Source: Pohlia nutans
Taxonomy: Eukaryota; Streptophyta; Bryopsida; Bryales; Mniaceae
Length of the DNA stretch: 64,000 bases
Direction: 5' to 3'
Assembly: GCA_022496805.1 (NCBI GenBank)
Contig: CM040088.1
Coordinates: 3,968,001-4,032,000 of the forward strand
The notes beneath the pieces were generated by a model, which saw only the letters and a program-made list of their open reading frames with translations, did no database searches and was not told the origin of the DNA. Position numbers and translations under genes: made by a program. Every line of letters begins with the position of its first letter. Position 1 is the first letter of the stretch. Below are positions 11,501-24,612 of the stretch, in pieces.

Positions 11501-14500
11501 TTGGAGTTTGACCTCGTGTGAGTGTAATAGGAGTATGTGCCATTTTTATTTTGTTTCTTCTGCAGAAATCTCTGTAAGTATGCGTTTTTCATCTCCTAAT
11601 TTCTGATTTATTTAATTGTGTGTTTGATTGTTATGGTTTTTAGAAACGACATTTTGGTCGTCTTTGGCTCCCTGTTTTAGGCAATATCGCTTACCTGTTC
11701 CTTTTTTTTTTGGTTTTTTTTTGGTTTTTCATTTTTCAGAGAGTGCTGGGACTGGCGATAATAAATATTATGGTGAAGCTGCATATTTGTTTATTCATGT
11801 CCATTTTGGACAGAAATCAAAATTTCATCCACATCTTATGCTATTTTCATCCAAATATGGAGATTTTATCCAATACTTATAAGAAATGGGAGTTCATCTG
11901 GCTATACAATTCTCAGTTTCTGGCCCGTTTACAGCCAGATTATTTTAACTGGTGTAATCTGGCCCTATATAGCGCCCCCACCCCCCAAAAAAAGGGCTAG
12001 TTCTTATAAGATTTTGAAGGCCATTCTTTTATTTGTACGGAATATGATGCCTTTACTCTGTGCAGCTTTATACCAAATACCTGTTGATTTTCCTGTGTGC
12101 AGTGTGAAGATAGAGAATGTGCAGTCCTCGAAGGACCATCTAATTGTCAACGTGCGTGAAGATGGACTTCAGGCAATCACTATTTATTCACTTCCTCCAG
12201 CAGGAACGCCAGTAGAGTCGCTCCCTGAGGGTCAGAAGATTAAATTTCCGGAGCCCACATATTCTTTGGAGGAAGAGCCATCTCAGTTCAACTCACATAT
12301 CTATCGATATGGCTACAGTTCTCTGCGAACTCCTCAATCTGTCTATGACTATGACATGAACACTGGCAGGACGGTGTTGAAAAAAAAGCAACCAGTATGT
12401 ACAATGAATCTCCCCGCTTGCTTTGGCTCCTTTGGTATATTTTTTACTATTTTCGGGAACTACTACTATTAATTCTTCGATTAGGCACTTGGAACTTCTA
12501 ACTTGACACTTTGGTTCATGCTTGGTCTCGTGAAATCCACAAAATATCTTCACGTTGTCATATTTTTGTATGATTTGATATGTGTACTTAGGTTTGGTGT
12601 CGTGGTGTCATTGTCTTTCTGTAATCTCAACTGTTTAAGTCTCTGCATTCTCTCACCTTGCTAATAGCTGCTTTTTGCTGTCTCCAGGTCTTGGGTGGCT
12701 TCGACATTAATAAGTATGAAACCGTGAGGCCCTGGGCTACAGCTAGTGATGGCACACGTATTCCTATATCAATAGTCTACAGAAAAGATCTGGTCAAATT
12801 GGATGGCACAGATCCGTTGTTTCTCTCTGGTTATGGTTCCTATGAGGTAGTCTCGTATTAACACTTTTGATATTTTCTGTCAGAAGTAGGTTTTGTTCCA
12901 GTTTTTACTCCAGCATCCAAAAATGGCGTCTGAGATAGTCTCGTGTTAGTTCTTAAGATTTTTATGATTGCGGTTGTGAACAGATGTTTCCCAGCAAGCT
13001 GATGCCATTGATTTGATTCTCAGATTCCGAATGACCAAGAGTTCCGGTCGCACAGACTATCTTTGCTAGATAGGGGGTTTGTATTTGCCGTTGCCCATAT
13101 TCGAGGAGGAGGAGAATTGGGACGCAAGTGGTACGAGAATGGAAAATTATTGTGCAAGAAAAATACTTTCACAGATTTTATAAATTCTGCAGAGTACCTA
13201 CTGGAGAATAAGTATGGGTCTAAGGACAAGATTGCTATTCAAGGACGGAGTGCAGGTGGCCTCCTCATAGGTGCAGTTGTGAACATGAGACCCGATTTAT
13301 TCACAACTGCTATTGCGGAGGTGGCATTCGTAGATGTTTTGACTACCATGCTTGATGCATCTATTCCTCTCACAACAAGCGAATGGGAGGTATGTCGTAG
13401 CTAGATTATTGTGGACCAAATCTTCAAATGTGTGCAAAATTGTCAAATCCAACGTGCATTGGGAACCTTTCTAGTCCTTCATGCTGCTTAGCATTATGAC
13501 ATAGCATTTTATTTGTACTGATTTCTGATCATGCTCTATGAAATTTTCCGTGAGAAGTGTTAAATTGTTCTATGCTGATTTTCTGCGGTTTCTGTTTAAA
13601 AGAACGTCATACATTGCAGCTGTTAAACTCATTTTTAATGCTTGCTTGCTTTGGTTCTTGTGCAGGAATGGGGTAACCCCACCAATGAGGAATATTACTA
13701 CTACATGAAGTCTTACTCACCTCAGGATAATGTAAGAAATCACCACTTTTTCTTTTCTTTACCTACCGTAGGTGGAGGGCAGAAAATATTTGTAGAAACA
13801 AATGCTGAAATTTTTGGGAAATTAATTTTCCAAATTTTTTGTATGGTGAAGAAGAGTATCTTAAGAAACATTCTCGAATGTTCTATCTGCCGAAACTTTT
13901 TTGGTAAATAATTAATAATTCGGCACAGATGTGCCGATCCTGCCCTCCACATACGGTAATATTAAGGTGAGAGTATTTGTATTACTCTGTCGGATGGCTG
14001 TCTGAATAGTAGGACATCGGCCCAGAGCGTATGTCATTGAAATTGGTGTGAAAGGGGGAGTTTATTAGTTATAAATTTTCACTTCGGCATCATTGGTTAC
14101 GAGTTCAATACTTCATTTTTTAATGTAGCACTGAAGGAACCGCTCTACTGTTTCATCATTTGTCGTGAAAATGATTGAGGGTTTGAGTGCTGGTCGAGCT
14201 TCTACTTGTCCTTTCTGTTTGTTATGAGTGGCTGTTGCTTATATTGTATGAATATCGACTAGATCCGAGTTCTTGCAATTATCTTAGACCTGAGCGTTGT
14301 CATACATGCTTACTAAATCTTTTTCCACCGTCTCTTACTGACTCTCGGGCTGACTCTTCGGCAATACAGATAAAAGCTCGTGATTATCCTAATGTGCTTG
14401 TTACCGGAGGTCTTCATGGTGAGAGTGTCTCCCTCTTCTTCACTTTCTAGTGTGAATTTTGCAATCCTGGATTAAATATCATTTGACACTTGTTGAAAGG

Positions 14501-15083
14501 CTAGAATGGTGCTCCTACATTAGATTGCTTAGTAAGAATTGAGTTCCTTCATTGACTATGAAGTTTGTTCAAAATTTTACTAAACGTATGATTTAAGTCC
14601 AATGCATGTCCAAGCGCTTCATACACCGGTCTATGTATCCTTTGCTACATCTCGATATTACAGCTTATTACAATACTAGCGGCTAACATGATTGACGTGT
14701 TCTACCTTCGTCAGATTCCCGCGTTGCTTATTGGGAACCTGCAAAGTTTGTTGCCAAAATGCGAGAGATGAAGACTGATTCAAATTTATTACTTCTGAAG
14801 TGTGATATGGGTGCTGGCCACTTCTCCAAGTCCGGAAGGTATGCTATTAAGTTCCCAGTTTCTCCTCCATTTGTATAAATGGCAATCTCTTGTATACTTT
14901 CTGGTTAGCAGAAATGCACGTAGCTTTCTGAATGTTACCCTTGGCTTACATTTTAAGTGTTAATGCAATGTCGTTTGTATCTGGCTGCTCAGGTTTGACA
15001 AGCTGAAGGAGTTTGCTTTCACCTACGCGTTTGTTCTGAAGACCTTGGGCCTATTGCCATCGAGCAATTCTTCAAACCTCTAA
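8547..15083 (+). CDS. Oligopeptidase B-like serine peptidase (S9A), with predicted organelle transit peptide
   Basis: Prolyl-oligopeptidase-family peptidase that in known relatives cleaves short peptides after basic residues. Twelve exons with consistent phases: 8547-8787, 9398-9604, 9960-10243, 10510-10707, 11096-11442, 12103-12394, 12688-12846, 13024-13389, 13666-13731, 14370-14418, 14715-14838, 14993-15083; 2424 nt, 807 aa. Residues about 110-520 form the beta-propeller ([20 protein letters not shown]); the alpha/beta-hydrolase follows. Catalytic triad: S652 in GRSAGG, D737 in DSRVAYWEP (codon split by an intron), H772 in GAGHFSKSG. The [17 protein letters not shown] block is typical. Exon 1 adds about 80 residues rich in Ser, Arg and Pro before the conserved start (M93, MGAITKPP), which looks like a chloroplast or mitochondrial transit peptide; exon 1 is the least certain exon, since its donor (GAGAG|GTGGAA) is weak, but its phase fits. 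No disruptions seen. Confidence 0.93.
8911..9316. repeat. Diverged direct duplication inside oligopeptidase intron 1
   Basis: About 8911-9051 and 9187-9316 are two direct copies of one segment (shared words taattcatt, ccttttattt, atatcttatgtc, gcgatgctgtgtg, ggttctcggtttt). The intervening 135 bp ends CTAGGGCTTTTAGGGG just before a TTAA, resembling the right end of a TTAA element. Both copies lie in the intron. Confidence 0.6.
13764..13958. mobile_element. Miniature inverted-repeat element in oligopeptidase intron 9 (195 bp)
   Basis: Starts taccgtaggtggagggcag and ends ctgccctccacatacggta: a 19-bp inverted repeat with one mismatch. The interior is AT-rich with no reading frame. It lies 32 bp after the exon 9 donor. 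The target duplication is not clear, so the family is open. Confidence 0.65.
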
Positions 15084-16584
15084 GCAAGGCCAGGGCTAGC
15101 GAAGCCATCATCGCAGTAAAATCTGTCAACTAGTATGTTGTCTGGTGTAGGCAGCATACTTTATGATTGTTAAACATTAGCCTGGGTTCAGTTGGTTGCC
15201 TTCTTTAAATGTTGAGCGGCAAAAGAAGTAGGAAAATTGTACTGAATGGGGTATGGAAGATCTGGGAATCACCAAGGTTTTTTTGTTGGTTCTGTTTAGG
15301 CCCTGATTTGTTGACTCTCAAACCTGCTCTAAACTCTCTTCTGGAACACAAATGGCGGCTCTTCTACATAAAATTTAACATGAACCACTCATCCCTAGTA
15401 AATAAATATGTAGAAGAAGAAAATGAAGGGATCCTTTTTTAGGGTTAAGGTAATAGACATTGGAACAATTCTGTTTCAAATGTGACGAGTTTGAACATGT
15501 GTTTTACTGGGATCTTGACCCTTGGGAATTGCAATTCGAGTAGAGAAGTTCAGATTTGGACGTAAACATCACACCTACTGCCAAAATTTGATCGTGATTT
15601 GGAGAAGCATAGCTCCTAGAACACCTAAGTATACAATACAGAATACTACAAATATCATCAAACCAGTGCTATATCTACAAATACAATGCGATGTACTATG
15701 CGATGTACTATGTGGTATTTCTTCAAATTGGACTATAATTTTGAGATTTTTTTAGCGATCTATAATGAAAACATCTGTTTTCATTTTATAATTTTTGATT
15801 ATTCATAGCACAAATAAAATTGGTGTTATCATTTGTATATTGTATGAACACCAATGTTTACTAAAAAGTAGGTTGGACTCGTAAAATTGCCAATAAGTTC
15901 ATGAACAATCGAATGAAGGAAGGGTAGAAGCATGCTACAGTCCATCATATCTCAAGCTTACACATTTGTGTATGAAATTGCACAAATAGAACCAAATAGC
16001 ATCAAAGAAGTGAATAATTATGCACCAAGAAGTACAATTAATACAAAGCTCTTTATTGATGATATTTGATTTGATATGCTCACAAAGCAATCGTCAAATT
16101 TTGATTGCAAGCCCACCTACGCTTTTGTGAATAATGCCAAGGGGGAAAAAAAAAAAAACCCTAAAACATTAATTTTTTAATCCAAAACAAAGAAAGTCCA
16201 TCTTAAAATTAAAACATTATTTGAAATATCATGTCAACTCATAAAATTAAAATTGAAAGTTTACACCACCCTATAATAGGTACTAAAATTATACACTAAA
16301 AACGGTGACGTTCAATTTTGCTTGGAATGTACACATCATAATCAGTGGTGCAATGTGCATATAAATGACGCATGGTTTTGTCCCTTTTCCTAATTTATCT
16401 TAATATTGTTCACATAAACATAAAAATTTAGACTTGATATGTAGATTGGGTGATTTAGAACACCATGAATATTAAAAAAAAATGTAAAGAACTGAAATAG
16501 AATACAAGGTCGATTTTAGAAAGTTGCTTCCACTACAATTTTGGTGCATTGCGACTACATTTTTGGTGGATTGTAGCTTGCCTC
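15084..16584. other. Intergenic DNA with a fragment of TTAA element C
   Basis: 3' flank of the oligopeptidase gene, then AT-rich DNA without recognisable genes. About 15625-15725 matches the interior of TTAA element C (7100-7210), including tgtactatgtggtatttctt, with a small tandem duplication of gatgtactatgc. A poly-A run lies at 16147-16158. Confidence 0.5.
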
Positions 16585-16850
16585 TATTCAGAAGGGACTA
16601 GGAATGAGCCTTTCTTCCTTCCAGCGGTGATGGATTTGATGCTCCAAATTGTGGATGCTGTGACAGAGCTACTTTCACTCTCAGAAAGTGGCCCGTCGTG
16701 ACCTCATGTCATTAAACATTCTTGCGAACCCAATGAACATGCCAAGTCTTGATGAAGATGATAGATTTGTGTGAGTGAAGATTGGGGATTTTGGCATGGC
16801 CAAGGTTAAGGGAGACATAACTCGCTACTCTTACTTGACACATAATGTAG
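16585..16850 (+). pseudogene. Kinase-lectin pseudogene, kinase fragment 1 (5' truncated)
   Basis: Matches the kinase exon at about 44605-44335 on the minus strand, covering residues around the catalytic loop. The HRDL-coding region is recognisable (cgtgacctcatgtc) but frame breaks and substitutions are present: a TGA follows the stretch aligned with DGFVF. The fragment ends at cataatgtag, where the CACTA transposon begins; the gene continues at 34768. Nothing corresponding to the N-terminal half of the kinase is present. Confidence 0.85.
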
Positions 16851-17039
16851 CACTATAAGAAACCCGTGTTTTTTGGGACAGGTCCACTAACATGAAACTA
16901 TGTTTTGTGTAGCATCAGGCATGTCAACTATGATATCCAAAAAAATTCCGTTATAATTGACAAGCAAAAAACATGCCAAAATCTCAAGAAACGAGCCCTG
17001 ATGTCAGCTTGTTTTTGAAAAACGTTACAAAAAACATGG

Positions 17040-19000
17040 GGCTGGAAGGTCCCCAAAATGTGCCATGTAGCTGCCACATCGCATCCACGTCAACGACAGA
17101 AGGGCGGGCAGTGCCACGTGGGAATGTTTTTCACTTGGCCCCTTGCTGATGTAGCCCATGACATGGTCTTGCCAAAATCTGACGTGGACCCGCCAAATGC
17201 TGACGTGGCATGTCTAGTCAGCATAATTTCCCGATGTTGTTTCATCACGATGATGTTTATTTTGACATCGATTCTAACGCCTTTGTGTCTCCCACAACAT
17301 TCTCTACAACGCTGTAGTGTTTTCTGCGATGACGATGCCAACAATGTTGTGTTTCTACTTTTTCTGTGGCCACTGTTGCGTTAGTTTGGACATCTTCCCA
17401 GACGTTGCAACGTGTGATCGGACGTTACATCTGCCAAACTCCACGTTAAATTAGCGATCCATGTTGATGTGGCCATGTCTTTGTCTATGTCCATGCTAAC
17501 ATCTAGTAGAACTGGAGTGCCTTTATTGCGTGTTATACAGAGATGTTGTAGAAGACATGAGAGATATCGCAATGATACTTTGGGCGTGGACAAAGGCGCT
17601 TATTGATACATTGTATGCCCAAAGAGGTGTTCTCTTAAACATTGGATTGGATGTTCGATATCTCACCCTCCGTGGAAAAACTAAATTGGCTAAAAATAGA
17701 ATTTGGGGTGGCTTTCCTAGATCGCTTAGAAATCGAGTTTTATTGTTTCACTGCATTCAATAATATAGGGTTCAAAATGACTATTTTTAGCCAATTTACT
17801 TTTTCCACGGAGGGTGAGATATGTCAATGAAGACACCATCAACGGTAGAGGCGTGTCTTTCTAAAGGGGACATCCTACTTTATGAATGCCGACATCAATG
17901 TCGTCGAAAATACCACGTTGATTGTGCCATGTTTTTGAAATCGTCTCTGTATACATCGATATTGTTATTTTGTCTCGACAACAATGTTATGCCGGATGTC
18001 TAGGGTATGGTTGACACGTTGTGGACGACATCGTCTTAGACATACACTCGGGTCACCAAACATGCTTACCGACCTATGCGGATGTCATCCTCAATGTTTG
18101 CGGTTTTACCACATTGAACGAGCGATGTTTTTGCAGACATCTTGCGCAACAACGGCTATGATTATTATTTCTTGGTTGGTGTTTAGCTGGGTGTTGAGTA
18201 GATGTTCGAGATGTTTTAGAGGGCATCATCATTGACAACTGCTCGTCTCACTGATCATGTACATCCTAGTGTACAGACGGCCATCTCAATGTCGTGGTGA
18301 ATATCATAAGGCCATGTTTTCATAATATAATACATTATCAAACTTAGTCATATGTCCATTGTTTGTGAGGGCTACATATATGTTGCAAAAAATGCAAGAA
18401 GTCTATACCTATGCATATGGCAAAAGCATACGCAACATTGGTCCACTAGGCATACATGATAAAACGCCGGTGATTCTTCCTAAACCTCACTTGCTCCACC
18501 ACATTGCCCACTGCACTTAGTATAGACGCATCCCAAAATATCACTCTTCGCTCCAATGTCCGCCACTTGCTATATATGCTCCGCTGAAATCGAAACTTTG
18601 GAGTACATCAGAATTCTGCACATGGGTAATATCCAAAGGATGTGGGTTAATAATCAAGTACAAACACATGACTCCCCACGAGCCTAACAAAAGAGCAAAT
18701 GTTTCAATCAATGAAAATGGCATTCACAGTTAACCATCCTTTCTACACTTTAATTCCCATGGGACGAACATGTATTATCATTGCATATGCCTTGATTCAA
18801 AAACTCATGACCTTTATCTGCAAGCTGAATATACTGATCATGTCCTATAGGTGTTACATAAAACGTCGTCAACTCTGGGATGTCCCAACAGACGTTCAAG
18901 AACATGTTTATGTCATCTCATATGCTGTTAACAACACGTCATCGTTTCTGCAAACGTCAGCCATGACGCCATTCAAAATGGCAAAGACATGCATACCACC
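17040..19000. repeat. Left subterminal repeat region of the CACTA element
   Basis: Dense occurrence of short words of the type acgtc, gacgt, gatgtc and gacatc in both orientations, unlike the DNA outside the element. In known CACTA elements such subterminal repeats bind the TNPA-type protein. A 35-bp inverted match also occurs within it: the words gatatctcaccctccgtggaa (17657 region) and the complement near 17800-17820. Confidence 0.55.
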
Positions 19001-19296
19001 ATGCGGCCTATTGTGGGTGTCTCATTTCTCACGGTGACACGACATTACCCAATTATTCCAAGTAACAGGTTTATGAACTCACTGAATCACGTAGACAAAC
19101 ATGTCTTCATTTCCTCCTTCCCGCCTCCGCCCTCGTTGCAGTTCCTACCTGCAGTTGTGCAATCTTGATGTCATGGTGTGTTCAATGCAGACGGTCCGTG
19201 AATATTGATTGGTTTCTCATCCCGACTATGATACAACGAACATGGACCTTGCTCCATTATTTACATATATTGGGTTTAGAAGAATATGCCAATCAT

Positions 19297-22200
19297 TTAG
19301 CATTCACAAGAAACGTGTATCATGTTGTGCAAATTTCTAACCTTGGCCATGGCCTTCGCAAGTTTTGATAGACCCACTACTTTTGTTGGCTTTGGGATTT
19401 GGACGGGCTTCACAACGCGCCTAGGCCGTACCGTTGATGCATCATGTGTTTCCTCCTCCTGCGCACGGATTTCAGTACTAGCTATGCAACTTGGAACCAC
19501 ATTCATTTATAGACAATGCATGCACCATGTGTGCAGTAGAAGTATCGACTCTCTCCACCTGCCATAAAACGTCCAGATGCATAGCCAGAAAAAAACTTTT
19601 ATGGATTGTACAACAACAGAACATGCCTTGCACAATACGTACATGAATTGCACAAACAGTACTTGCCTTCTGTGTGGCACCTCTGCATGTCAGCTGCGAT
19701 GCCCGAAAAAACAACAGCGGTTTACTCATATGTCCTATGGTTCATTTGTGATGACATGCATATAAATAGTCAACGTTCAGGCAGACGTCATACAAAACGT
19801 GCCTACGACTAGTTGTCTCCTATATCACGTTGTCGTGCTTGCTTGGTTTACCTGCTTGGGCTTCTCGGGCTCAACAACCTTGGCCGTTTCCTTTGTTGGG
19901 TCAGTGGAGGCTCCAGTGTCCAAGTCTGCATACACATCCACTTCTCTGTCCTTCTCCATAGTCTCTGTTTCAGCTTCGCTTACTCCATTCTTTGGTGATT
20001 CCAGCCCTTCCTCCGGGCCTACTCCTCGAGGCACTTCCTCCTGGCCTCCTGCATTGACCTCCTCTGCGTCTTCTTCTTTATCGGCGTCCTCCACATCACC
20101 CTCGTTTGACACGGCAGATGTGTCATGGATGGGTGATGGCATCCTCTTCGTCTTCAACAGTACCGGCGGCGTAGTAGTGAGGGCCGTGTCCTCATGCGCA
20201 GCCACCACAAGCGCCTCAGACTCATGCGCGACGGGAGCAACAACAGAAAACGTGATCTACTAAGCTGCATTGTTTCTCTTCATGTTGCCGGAGATATTCT
20301 CGCGCCACTTCTTCATTGAGCTCCGACTCATATGGTTCTCGTTTGTGCTTGAGAGTCTGCCAGGGAAATCCACATGATTGACATCCCCAAACATGTCAAT
20401 TACATTCAAGGTGTAAGAAATGACTAAATATTTGTTCACATGAGCGGGTTTGTTTCTGTGTATGAGAATTCACAAGCGGTCGGCATACTGCAGTGGGCAC
20501 TATGACTGTCACTGTCAACTGTCACTGTTGACGTCTCTGAAAACATGCATACTATCACTCTGCGGTAGATAGATTCTCACCAACTTGATGAGGGCCCGCC
20601 TTCTCAATTGCCTTCAGTTGCGCTGCCTTGGACCCCTTGCCCTTCGATATTGATCTCATGTGCTCGGACTTCCTCTTTGATGCCTCAGTCGCGCGGCTTG
20701 CCACGAGGGTGTTCCAGTGCTCATTTCTCACCTCAGGGGGTTTGGAGGACCCGACATCAATCATTGCATTCAATCTTCAACGAATGGTGATCAAGACCTT
20801 TGTGATCAGTGGGCCAAACCATTTTTTGTTTATCTTCTTTTTCTTCCCTCTTATCTCCCAATCTGTGAGCACATTAATGCAACACTTTGAAACATTGCTT
20901 CTTAAAAATGATGCACTTGTGATGGACATGAAACAATACAAGGCAGTAATTCAGAAAACTAACATCACAGTGCCATGAGCACACATTCCCACCCAGTAAA
21001 TGAAGTGATTCTTTCTGTGTATCTTAGCATTAACACATCCAAATAACTCTGCGGATTTTTTGACAACGACGTCTTGAGAGACATCCTCTGTGACATCTGC
21101 CGCTTTGTCGACGCTGTGTTGGATGTCACTGAAAACATGTTAGTGATTCTAAAGCAATCCATATACAACTCTAGATCAAGACATACTGTACACATGTGTA
21201 AAAAAATCTATACAAAACAATATACAATATGGTGAACCAGCATGTGAACTTGCTATGATTTGCTATAAAAAAAGTGCTAGACAAGGCTAGCTATAATGAG
21301 AACTGCATCATCCAATGGTTGGTGCAAAATGGTTTTAAACATGAGGTTTGTGCCACGAACAATAAAACTATACCTGCATAGAGACGCTTGAAAATCGTTC
21401 CCTCTTGTTCGGCGGTTGCGCTTCCCAGCTGGCTGTGGGATCCAAGTCTTTTGCGAACAACTTCATGTCATCCTCCAAACAAGACTTCATTATCCCGTAG
21501 GGATAGCCATTGGCATCCACAGACACTGGTTTCTTGATCGCATCGTCCCCCATTTGGTGAAACCTATGATGTGAGGGCATGGCATCATCAACATCCTCTT
21601 CTTCTTCCTCTTTGCTGTCATCCTCTTCCGGCGTTTCATATCCACGGATGTATATCAGAAAACCTTGTCTGGTTAACTGTTAATACAACTTACACGTCTG
21701 TGCACTTGAGGGACACACCTTCAGTACATATGAATTGGTTTCTATTCTTCACATAACCACAACAAATACCCTAAGCAAACACTCCTATCATTGGCAATTG
21801 TAGCTAGATGCACGGACGTCTGCATCACTGCAGTGGCGTTGTGAGGGACGTCTAAAACAAGACGACCAAACACAACTCATGCACACGGTTGAGTAGCAAA
21901 AAAGGAGCCAACATGTACCAACAAGTCGTGCACAACTGTGAGGCTGGTGTCAGTTAAATTCTGATCATAGGAATGAATGGATGCAACACAAGTAAATGAG
22001 GTTATGAGGTTGATGGACACAATTCATCTCAAGCACTCACAAAAATTTACAGAATGTAGTACTGAGCATGTTCTGGCCAATCATACTGAAATCAGTTTGA
22101 TACAAAAAAATGAATGGATACTAAAATGAAGGTTGGATACTAAAACGAATGGATACTACCATGTGTATTGAAATGGCCGATGTAACATAGCCATGTTAGA

Positions 22201-23780
22201 AGAGCTAGACGTCGTGCTGGAGGTCTGTGAAACTAAAGCCCTCATTTTTATTGAATTCACAATGACGACCACGTGCAACTATCCAAAAGTGAGAAAAATA
22301 AAATAATACAGAAAATTGTTGAACATTTTGCATACATATAGAAAGATTGGACTTTGGGAGCAGGCACAGTGAATACCCCTGTCTCAAATCCCTGTCTTAA
22401 ACCCTATACACATAATTGAAGCACATCTTCAAGCTGTGGTGTCGTATGTAACGTCTGAGTGTTTGCGTGGATGTCGGGACAGACGTCGCCATGTCCGCTC
22501 ATATGTTTCTATCAATAGTTGTTGCCAAAATTGCCAAGACTATGCGAGCAAATACACACAAATTTCACACTTACAAGGGTTAATGCACGCACCAAAAATC
22601 TGCTTGTATGTCGTGTGGCTCCGTCTTCTGCATCATTGGCTGCTCCTTCTGCTGAGAAGACGACGCGATTGGCAGCTTCTGCTTCTTGGTTGGTGGTGAG
22701 TGCATTGGAGCTTTGGCCTTGCCTTTCGCGCTGGTGCCCCCGCGCCCGTCTTGCAGGTGCTTGCTCTATCGCTCCACATCCTGAAGCACCTCGACCTCCT
22801 TTCCGCTTGCCTCATCTTCCCTGTCGGTACTTTGCTACGGCCAACTGCTCGATGGCGACAGTGGTCGCTTTTGCAGATTTCCGCTCCGCTTCGGCATCCT
22901 CGTGCGTGGAGAAGGCCACAATGCAAACGACTCACCTGTCTTCTGCGCTGATCACTACGCACACATTGGTAAGCCCGGCCGCCATGCCACCACAATTCTA
23001 CAACAACGACACAGTTCGTTCACCACAAGCGTCACAGCAGACTATTACAAACATGCAAATTATTAACATGTCATGTACGCGCCGCCAAAATTGCAGGTAG
23101 CAAGCAGAATTTGCATGCTTCTGGATCGCAAACCTGCAACGATGCAAGGAACTAACTCGATAAAACAAAGTTGAGATGAAAATACCTTGACCAAACGCGA
23201 GAAAAAAAACACAATTGCAACAGCACGCAAGATGAGTACTCAGCTGCAGCGTTGCAGAATACGAGAATGCGCGGTTGATGGCGTCTGCCTCAAAATTATA
23301 TTGCTCTGTAGGGAATCCTAATGCTGTGGCCTGCCCTATAACTAGATGCTGGCCAATTCTGTGATCGCGCAGGTGATCGATCTGTGCATGGTGTACAGAT
23401 CCGGAAGGGAGCACGGTTGCACGCTCGGCACTGCAACAGTGAATAGAACAATAGAGAAATTACAAAACAAGAGAGGAGTTACCTTCACATGAGCGTGGAT
23501 TTGTGGAGCTTGGACTGCCGCTGAGGGAGGAGCCGGAATTGGGGAATGGGGTTTCAGAAAGCGTCTGCTGCGTCGCAACGCCCTTTGCGTTGTGCTCTTG
23601 GGCGTTTCCTTCCTCTTTGCCATCGGTGCGGTAGTTGCAACTTTCTGCACAAAATTGTTGAAAAATTTCAGTGCGGCCTCTGTGACTCCAAAGTCCCGCG
23701 GCTGTTGTTCTGGTACACCCTCTCTGACATCTACAACCCTAGCATGCTTCTGGAATCGTGTATTGACTTCCATTTGTTGA
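19297..23780 (-). pseudogene. CACTA second ORF region (TNPA-like), minus strand
   Basis: Several minus-strand open segments look like exons of one element-encoded gene. From 5' to 3': 23773-23490 (basic, ends HAHVK before a GTAACT donor); about 23432-23240 (contains RIGQHLVIGQATALGFP); 22990-22800; 21580-21371 (YPYGIMKSCLEDD); about 20880-20555, with RNEHWNTLVASR followed by KRKSEHMRS, which resembles the Transposase_24 (Ptta/En-Spm) motif; 20208-19825, strongly acidic and low-complexity; and 19506-19297. At least one in-frame stop interrupts the 20.8-kb segment. The gene runs divergently from the TNPD transposase. The exact exon structure is not resolved, and only the Transposase_24-like stretch is recognised. 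Confidence 0.5.
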
Positions 23781-24357
23781 ACTCTTCTATGATCTATGTT
23801 AAATGAATCACACTCAGTTAGGGTTTCAGACTACCACTTGGATAACATGTGGTGGGGCAGGCTTCGTAAGGTCACTGTACACAACTTGTTCTGTCCACCT
23901 GTGGACTATACAAGACATATGGAATAATCATACTCAAAATTCCATCACTACAACTGTCGAGGATGTCATACGCAACAGCTGTGGAGACATCCTAGCGTTT
24001 GGCCAACGCTTGGATGTCAGGCCCGATGTCACCTGTGACGTTTGTGTGATCTGATCGTGAACAAATTAGATAATTGTGAAGCTAGTTTAGTGCCGTGGTT
24101 TGTGAAAATGTTTTTGCATGGTTTCTGTCGTATTCAACATAATTATGTAATATACTAATATTGCTTGAGACTTCCATTGATATAAATATGATAACCCATG
24201 ATTCATGGCTAAAAAATGAGAAATCCAAAAACGCAATATGGGATATAGATCATAAAAAATGGCCAAAAAAATTCTATCACCTGAAATTGGTCAAGATAAT
24301 TCCATGTCTTAAAATAAATGTGAGCTAATTCGTTTGTGAATACTGTGTATGTGAACA

Positions 24358-24612
24358 TAATTTTGTGAACTTAATTTTGTGTATGTGAACAAATATACTT
24401 GTTGGTGTGAACTTAATTTTGTGTATGTGAACATAATACACTTGTTGGTGTGAACTTAATTTTGTGTATGTGAACATAATACACTTGTTGGTGTGAACTT
24501 AATTTTGTGTACGTGAACATAGTACACTTGTTGGTGTGAACCTAATTTTGTGTATGTGAACATAATACACTTGTTGGTGTGAACTTAATTTTGTTAATAT
24601 ACTTGTTTTGTG
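24358..24612. repeat. 43-bp tandem repeat, about five to six units
   Basis: The word cttgttggtgtgaac recurs at 24398, 24441, 24484, 24527 and 24570, exactly 43 bp apart. Each unit contains two gtgaac words, ttaattttgtgta and ataatacac. Units are nearly identical, so the array is recent or homogenised. It lies inside the CACTA element between the two divergent gene regions. Weaker variants continue to about 24640 and reappear near 25170-25290. Confidence 0.9.

Noticed and set aside
19799..20263. 154-codon Ser/Thr-rich plus-strand frame
   Set aside because: It is the complement of an acidic, low-complexity minus-strand segment of the CACTA second gene; the Ser-rich product follows from reading Glu/Asp codons backward.
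22519..23100. 193-codon plus-strand frame in the CACTA element
   Set aside because: No recognisable domain, and it overlaps minus-strand segments that have plausible splice sites and composition.
24358..24612. Regular repeats suggestive of a CRISPR array
   Set aside because: The repeats are contiguous 43-bp tandem units with no unique spacers, in a plant nuclear transposon.
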